64,000 nt of DNA. Origin: Streptomyces sp. JHA26. GTDB taxonomy: Bacteria > Actinomycetota > Actinomycetes > Streptomycetales > Streptomycetaceae. The stretch is from contig NZ_BDJC01000034.1 in NCBI RefSeq assembly GCF_002005565.1, positions 19,397 to 83,396 of the forward strand, read 5' to 3'. The notes beneath the pieces are model-generated. The model did no database searches, was not told the origin of the DNA, and worked only from the letters and a program-made list of their open reading frames with translations. The translations under genes were made by a program, and so were the position numbers. Positions 60,031 to 64,000 of this stretch are shown here, in pieces. Within the stretch, counting starts at the first letter, position 1, and every line of letters starts with the position of its first letter.

Positions 60031-61208
60031 CGGGCCAGGTCCTTCCAGGCGACGTCCTTGTCGGTGCGCGGTTCGGCGGGCAGGCCGAGGACGCGCTCGG
60101 CGACGATGTTCAGCAGGACCTCGCTGGTCCCGCCCTCGATGCTGTTGCCCTTGGAGCGCAGGTAGCGGTATCCGGCCTCGCGGCCGGTGAAGTCCACCAG
60201 CTCGGGGCGGCGCATGGTCCAGTCGTCGTACAACAGGCCCTCTTCGCCGAGGAGTTCGACCTCGAGGCCGCTGATCTCCTGGTTGAGGCGGGCGAAGTTC
60301 AGCTTCATGCCGGCGCCCTCGGGGCCGGGCTGGCCGGCCGCCAGCTGCTGGCGCAGCCGTGCGCCGGTGAGCCGGGCGACCTCGGCCTCCACCCACAGGC
60401 CGAGCAGCCGCTGGTGCAGGTCGTGGGTGCGCAGCTCGGGGCGTTCCCGCCAGGTCCCGGCGATCTTGCCGATCATGCCGCCCTCGCGGGGGATCGGGGT
60501 GCCGCCGATGGCGACGCGTTCGTTGTTCAGCGTGGTCTGCGCGACCCGCCAGCCGTCGCCGACGTCGCCGAGGCGCAGGGAGTCGGGGATGCGGACGCCG
60601 GTGAGGAAGACCTCGTTGAACTCGGCCTCGCCGGTGATCTGGCGCAGCGGCCGGACCTCCACGCCGGGGTCGGTCATGTCGCAGAGGAAGTAGGTGATGC
60701 CGCGGTGCTTGGGCACGTCCGGGTCGGTGCGGGCGATGAGGATGGCCCAGCGGGCGAGGTGGGCGCTGGAGGTCCACACCTTCTGCCCGTCGACGATCCA
60801 GTCCTCCCCCTCCCGGACGGCCCGCGTGCCGAGGGCGGCGAGGTCGGACCCGGCGCCCGGCTCGCTGAAGAGCTGGCACCAGACCTCCTCGCCGGTCCAC
60901 AGCGGGCGCAGCAGCCGGCGCTTCTGCTCCTCGGTGCCGTACTGGAGGATGGTCGGGGCGGCCATGCCGAGGCCGATGCCGATGCGCCGGGGGTCGTTGT
61001 CGGGGGCGCCCGCGGCCGCCAGCTCGGCGTCGACGACCGCCTGGAGGGAGCGCGGGGCACCGAGTCCGCCGAGGCCCTCGGGGTAGTGCACCCAGGCGAG
61101 CCCGGCGTCGAAGCGGGCCCGGAGGAAGTCGAGGCGGTCGGTGTCGGCCGGCGGATGGGCGGCCAGCAGCTCCCGTGTGCGTCGGCGCAGCTCGTCGGCG
61201 TCGGTCAT
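60027..61208 (-). CDS. Acyl-CoA dehydrogenase family protein, subunit B
   Basis: A 393-residue acyl-CoA dehydrogenase with the FAD-binding block WCQLFSEPGAGSDLAALGTR, the Trp-containing strand WIVDGQKVWTSSAH, and a C-terminal IEGGTSEVLLNIVAERVLGL with the usual G-T-SE-nucleotide contact. It is probably the partner of the 360-residue subunit encoded next. The pair resembles the FadE heterotetramers of actinobacteria acting on steroid or branched acyl-CoAs; the substrate is unknown. It overlaps both neighbours by ATGA. Confidence 0.94.
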   Translation of the reverse strand: MTDADELRRRTRELLAAHPPADTDRLDFLRARFDAGLAWVHYPEGLGGLGAPRSLQAVVDAELAAAGAPDNDPRRIGIGLGMAAPTILQYGTEEQKRRLLRPLWTGEEVWCQLFSEPGAGSDLAALGTRAVREGEDWIVDGQKVWTSSAHLARWAILIARTDPDVPKHRGITYFLCDMTDPGVEVRPLRQITGEAEFNEVFLTGVRIPDSLRLGDVGDGWRVAQTTLNNERVAIGGTPIPREGGMIGKIAGTWRERPELRTHDLHQRLLGLWVEAEVARLTGARLRQQLAAGQPGPEGAGMKLNFARLNQEISGLEVELLGEEGLLYDDWTMRRPELVDFTGREAGYRYLRSKGNSIEGGTSEVLLNIVAERVLGLPAEPRTDKDVAWKDLAR

Positions 61209-62176
61209 GCGTCGGCCCCCTTCTCCAGGACGACGGCCACCCGGCCGGTCGTCTTCCCGTCGGCCACCCGCTGCACGGCGCCCGCGGCCCCCTCCAGCGG
61301 CACCCGCTCGCTCACCAGCGGCTTGACGGCGCCCCGCGCGGCCAGCTCGGTGAGCTGCTCGTGGCAGTGCCGGACCAGCTCGGGGTTCTTGGTGTTGTAC
61401 AGGCCCCAGTGCAGGCCGAGGATCGAGTAGTTCTTCACCAGGGCGTGGTTCAGCGCCGGGCTCGGGATGGTGCCGCTCGCGAAGCCGACGACGACGATCC
61501 GGCCCTCGAAGGCGACGGTCTTGGCGGACCAGGTGTAGGCGTCGCCGCCGACGGGGTCGTAGATCACGTCGGCGCCCCGGCCGCCGGTGGCCTCCTTCAC
61601 GGCGGCGACGACGTCCTCGCTCCGCCGGTCGATCACGACGTCGCAGCCCAGCTCGCGGGCGACGGCGGCCTTCTCGGGACCGCCGACGACGCCGATCACC
61701 CGCGCCCCGGCGGCCTTGCCGAGCTGGACGGCCGCGCTGCCGACCCCTCCGGCGGCGGCGTGGACGAGCAGGGTCTCGCCGGCCTCCAGACGGGCCCGGC
61801 GGTGCAGGCCGAACCAGCCCGTCTGGTAGCCGATGTGCAGGGCGGCGGCCTCGGCGTCGTCCAGGGCGTCCGGTGCGGGCAGCAGGGCGCGGGCGTCCGC
61901 GACGGCGTACTCGGCGAAGCCGCCGTGGGGCAGCGCCGGGTTGGCGATGACGCGGCGCCCGTCCTCGGTCTCGCCGCAGACCTCCACGCCGGGGGTGAAC
62001 GGCAGGGGCGGCCTGACCTGGTACTGGCCCCGGCACATCAGCGCGTCCGGGAAGTTGATGTTGGCGGCCCGGACCCTCAGCAGGACCTGGCCGTCGCCGG
62101 GTGTCGGGGGCGGCACGTCGCCGAGGCGCATCACCTCGTCCGGCTCGCCGTTCTCGTGCACCTGCCATGCCTGCAT
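61205..62176 (-). CDS. NADPH:quinone oxidoreductase family protein
   Basis: A 323-residue zinc-independent medium-chain oxidoreductase (QOR-like). GroES-like N-terminal half (VLLRVRAANINFPDALMCRG) and Rossmann half with TLLVHAAAGGVGSAAVQLGK, then VGGDAYTWSAKTVAFEGRIV. It would reduce a quinone, enone or enoyl thioester with NADPH. It heads a coupled unit with two acyl-CoA dehydrogenase genes, so it may act on the same acyl-CoA intermediates. The start at 62176 has GGAGG seven bases upstream; the operator at 62225 precedes it. Confidence 0.94.
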   Translation of the reverse strand: MQAWQVHENGEPDEVMRLGDVPPPTPGDGQVLLRVRAANINFPDALMCRGQYQVRPPLPFTPGVEVCGETEDGRRVIANPALPHGGFAEYAVADARALLPAPDALDDAEAAALHIGYQTGWFGLHRRARLEAGETLLVHAAAGGVGSAAVQLGKAAGARVIGVVGGPEKAAVARELGCDVVIDRRSEDVVAAVKEATGGRGADVIYDPVGGDAYTWSAKTVAFEGRIVVVGFASGTIPSPALNHALVKNYSILGLHWGLYNTKNPELVRHCHEQLTELAARGAVKPLVSERVPLEGAAGAVQRVADGKTTGRVAVVLEKGADA

Positions 62177-62224
62177 GCGGGGCCTCCACGCGACTGTCAC
62201 TGTCGGTCCGGTTCCCCGCATACT

Positions 62225-62236
62225 AAGCGGTCGCTT
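62225..62236. promoter_or_regulatory. AAGCG-GT-CGCTT operator before acyl-CoA dehydrogenase operon
   Basis: A 5-bp dyad with a 2-base spacer in TACTAAGCGGTCGCTTGCC, 49 bases upstream of the quinone oxidoreductase start. TAAGCG-type dyads are typical TetR-family operators in actinobacterial fatty-acid and acyl-CoA dehydrogenase operons. No TetR gene lies in the window, so the regulator would be encoded elsewhere. Confidence 0.6.
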
Positions 62237-62270
62237 GCCGATCGGGGAACAGGCGGCGGCAGGTCGTCCG

Positions 62271-62843
62271 TCACGGCCGGGCCGGCCGTGCGCGCACGTG
62301 CATCCGCTCCCCCTGCGGGCCGAACAGGCTGAGGAACTCGACCGGCCCCTCCCCCGTCGAGCCGAACCAGTGCGGCACCCGCGTGTCGAACTCGGCCGCC
62401 TCCCCCGCGCCGAGCACCACGTCGTGCTCGCCGAGCACCAGACGGAGCCGGCCGGAGAGGACGTAGAGCCACTCGTAGCCCTCGTGGGTCCGCGGGTCCG
62501 GTTCCTCCTTCCGCTGCGGCTCCAGCACCTTGAACGCCTGGAGGCCGCCCGGCTGGCGGGTGAGCGGCCAGTGGGTGCGGCCGTGGCGCACGACAGGCCG
62601 GGCGCGCACCCGGGGGTCGCCGACCGGCGGTGCGCCGACCAGCTCGTCCAGCGCCACCTGGTGGGCCCGGGCGATCGGCAGCAGCAGCTCGAGGCTCGGC
62701 CGGCGCAGCCCCGACTCCAGCCGCGACAGGGTGCTGACCGAGATGCCGGTCGCCTCGGACAGGGCGGCGAGGGTGACCTCGCGCTCCTTGCGGATCTGCC
62801 TCAGCCGCGGTCCGACTCCCGCGAGTACGTCGTCTGCAGTCAT
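62271..62843 (-). CDS. XRE-type regulator with C-terminal cupin
   Basis: A 190-residue transcription factor. The N-terminal HTH is LRQIRKEREVTLAALSEATG then ISVSTLSRLESGLRRPSLEL. The C-terminal cupin has HEGYEWLYVLSGRLRLVLGE and VVLGAGEAAEFDTRVPHWFG, with His residues able to bind metal or a small ligand. It is divergent from the FAD oxidoreductase gene with only 81 bases between, so it probably controls that gene and itself. Ligand unknown. Confidence 0.93.
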   Translation of the reverse strand: MTADDVLAGVGPRLRQIRKEREVTLAALSEATGISVSTLSRLESGLRRPSLELLLPIARAHQVALDELVGAPPVGDPRVRARPVVRHGRTHWPLTRQPGGLQAFKVLEPQRKEEPDPRTHEGYEWLYVLSGRLRLVLGEHDVVLGAGEAAEFDTRVPHWFGSTGEGPVEFLSLFGPQGERMHVRARPARP

Positions 62844-62924
62844 AGGCCCATTCTTGCAGAACCGGCAAATACGTTTGTCGATCCGGGGGTGTGCGGGCGA
62901 CCTTCTGACGTGGAGGTGGTCACC

Positions 62925-63926
62925 ATGACCGAGAAGCAGGACCTGCCGGAGAAGGACCCGGGGAAGCACTCGCAGAAGGCCCCGGAGAAGTACGAAGCGA
63001 TCGTCGTCGGCGGCGGCGCGGCCGGGCTGTCCGCCGCGCTCGTCCTCGGCCGGGCCCGGCGCCGCACCCTGGTCGTCGACGCGGGTGAGCCGCGCAACGC
63101 CCCCTCGGACCACCTGCAGGGGTACCTGACCCGGGACGGCGTGTCACCCGCCGAGTTCCTGGCGCTCGGCCGGGAGGAGATCGCGCGCTACGGCGTCGAG
63201 CTCGTCCGGGACCGCGCGGTGGACGTGACCCGGGGCGAGGACTTCGCCGTGGAGCTGGCGGGCGGGCGGACCGTGCACGCCCGGCGGCTGATCGTCACCA
63301 CCGGTCTGAAGGACGAGCTGCCGGACGTCCCCGGGGTCGCCGAACGTTTCGGGCGGGACGTGCTGCACTGCCCGTTCTGCCACGGCTGGGAGGTCCGCGA
63401 CGAACGCTTCGGCGTCCTCGCCACCAGCCCGCTCGGCGTCCACCAGGCGCTGATGGTCTCCGGCTGGTCGGACGACGTGACCCTCTTCCTGCACACCGTC
63501 GCCGAGGAGGAGCTGTCCGACGACGACCTGCGCCGGCTCTCCGCGGCCGGGGTGAAGGTGGTGCCCGGCGAGGTCGCGGGGCTGCGCGTCGAGGACGACC
63601 GGCTCACCGGTGTCCGGCTGGCCGGGGGCGCCCCCTCCGGGGAGGGCTCCGTCCACGAGCGGTCGGTGCTCTTCGTCGCCCCGCGCGCCGTGCCGCGGAC
63701 CGGCCTGATGGAGCGGCTGGGCGCCGAGCTCCAGGAGACCCCGTTCGGCGCCTACCCCGTGGTCGACCCGACGGGCCGGACCAGCGTGCCGGGCGTGTGG
63801 ACCGCGGGCAACGCGATGGGCTTCGCCGAGCAGGTCGTCCACGCGGCGAGCGGCGGCTACCGCGCCGCCTCCGCGGTCGTCGGCGATCTGCTCATGTCGG
63901 ACCTGGACGCGCGCATCGACGCGTAG
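62925..63926 (+). CDS. Thioredoxin reductase-like FAD/NAD(P) oxidoreductase
   Basis: A 333-residue flavoprotein of the class II pyridine nucleotide-disulphide family. A charged N-terminal extension of about 20 residues (EKQDLPEKDPGKHSQKAPEK) precedes the FAD motif IVVGGGAAGLSAALVLGRAR. The redox centre is HCPFCHGWE (CxxC), and the FAD end motif VPGVWTAGNAM is present. The NADPH motif GxGxxA is poorly conserved (LATSPLGVHQALMV), so electron donor or function may differ, as in gliotoxin-type oxidases or ferredoxin-dependent members. GGAGG lies before ATG 62925; the divergent XRE-cupin gene is the probable regulator. Confidence 0.92.
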   Translation: MTEKQDLPEKDPGKHSQKAPEKYEAIVVGGGAAGLSAALVLGRARRRTLVVDAGEPRNAPSDHLQGYLTRDGVSPAEFLALGREEIARYGVELVRDRAVDVTRGEDFAVELAGGRTVHARRLIVTTGLKDELPDVPGVAERFGRDVLHCPFCHGWEVRDERFGVLATSPLGVHQALMVSGWSDDVTLFLHTVAEEELSDDDLRRLSAAGVKVVPGEVAGLRVEDDRLTGVRLAGGAPSGEGSVHERSVLFVAPRAVPRTGLMERLGAELQETPFGAYPVVDPTGRTSVPGVWTAGNAMGFAEQVVHAASGGYRAASAVVGDLLMSDLDARIDA

Positions 63927-64000
63927 GGCGCGGCGCGGACCACGCCGGCGGCGGGACCGGCCGCCCCCGGAGGGACCCCGCGCCGCGGACCGGCGACGGC

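Noticed and set aside
1..64000. CRISPR arrays, tRNA and rRNA genes
   Set aside because: No regularly spaced direct repeats of the right size and no cloverleaf or rRNA-like sequence were noticed by eye; a covariance-model search would be needed to exclude small RNA genes.

Overview
The window looks like chromosomal DNA of a Streptomyces-type actinomycete. GC content is very high, with strong GC bias at third codon positions. GTG and TTG starts are frequent, and many genes overlap by the ATGA or GTGA tetranucleotide. The gene families fit too: roadblock/LC7 conservon proteins, an F420/PPOX-class protein, a mycothiol-associated DinB-like protein, ROK and PadR regulators, a typical XylA, and secreted GH12/AA10 cellulases preceded by CebR-type boxes. 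From memory only, the pairs xylA/xylB and GH12/AA10 recall the S. coelicolor SCO1169-SCO1188 region; this was not searched.

Layout. 1-12.2 kb: the end of a Ski2-like helicase, a TesB thioesterase, a DUF6397-like protein, an intact roadblock protein and the wreck of a conservon (cvnA-cvnB). Then come a methyltransferase, a divergent alpha/beta hydrolase-PadR pair with palindromic operators, an MpaB-type oxygenase, hypotheticals and a secreted esterase-like hydrolase. 12.4-16.7 kb: an SNF2 ATPase, apparently starting at a rare ATC codon, overlapping a SWIM zinc-finger gene. 16.8-25.1 kb: divergent xylA / xylB-ROK repressor, a Tat-exported amidase, and a GAF regulator next to an aldehyde dehydrogenase. 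25.1-26.8 kb: a GNAT acetyltransferase between two dead IS5-family transposase fragments. 27-31.2 kb: a lipoprotein, a membrane metallophosphoesterase and an amino-acid permease.

31.8-36.1 kb: a stressosome module. RsbR, RsbS and RsbT are translationally coupled; upstream lies a GAF-PP2C-like phosphatase with an altered metal motif. Two related MarR regulators flank the module, and TTGCC/GGCAA palindromes sit in front of rsbR. 36.4-40 kb: a lipoprotein, an SRPBCC protein, a phospholipase-D/cardiolipin-synthase-like enzyme and a DinB-like protein.

40.0-53.9 kb is the most unusual part. A MerR regulator is fused to domains 2-3 of a DNA polymerase III beta clamp, behind a MerR-type promoter, with an internal ribosome-binding site that would release the clamp part alone. 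It is followed by a tightly coupled island: a DUF4132 protein, a 1714-residue protein of unknown function, a MoxR AAA+ ATPase, a DUF5682-VWA fusion, and a SWIM protein broken by a frameshift in a run of seven C. MoxR and VWA proteins usually act as a chaperone/remodelling pair, so the island may be a regulated NTP-dependent remodelling or conflict system; its target cannot be read from the sequence.

54-56.5 kb: two CebR-like boxes before a GH12 cellulase and an AA10 polysaccharide monooxygenase, both with CBM2. 56.6-64 kb: small proteins (luciferase-domain, DUF779, membrane peptide), a Tat-exported phosphodiesterase, a coupled operon of two acyl-CoA dehydrogenases and a quinone oxidoreductase behind an AAGCG/CGCTT operator, and a divergent XRE-cupin regulator / thioredoxin-reductase-like flavoprotein pair. 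No rRNA, tRNA or CRISPR array was seen.
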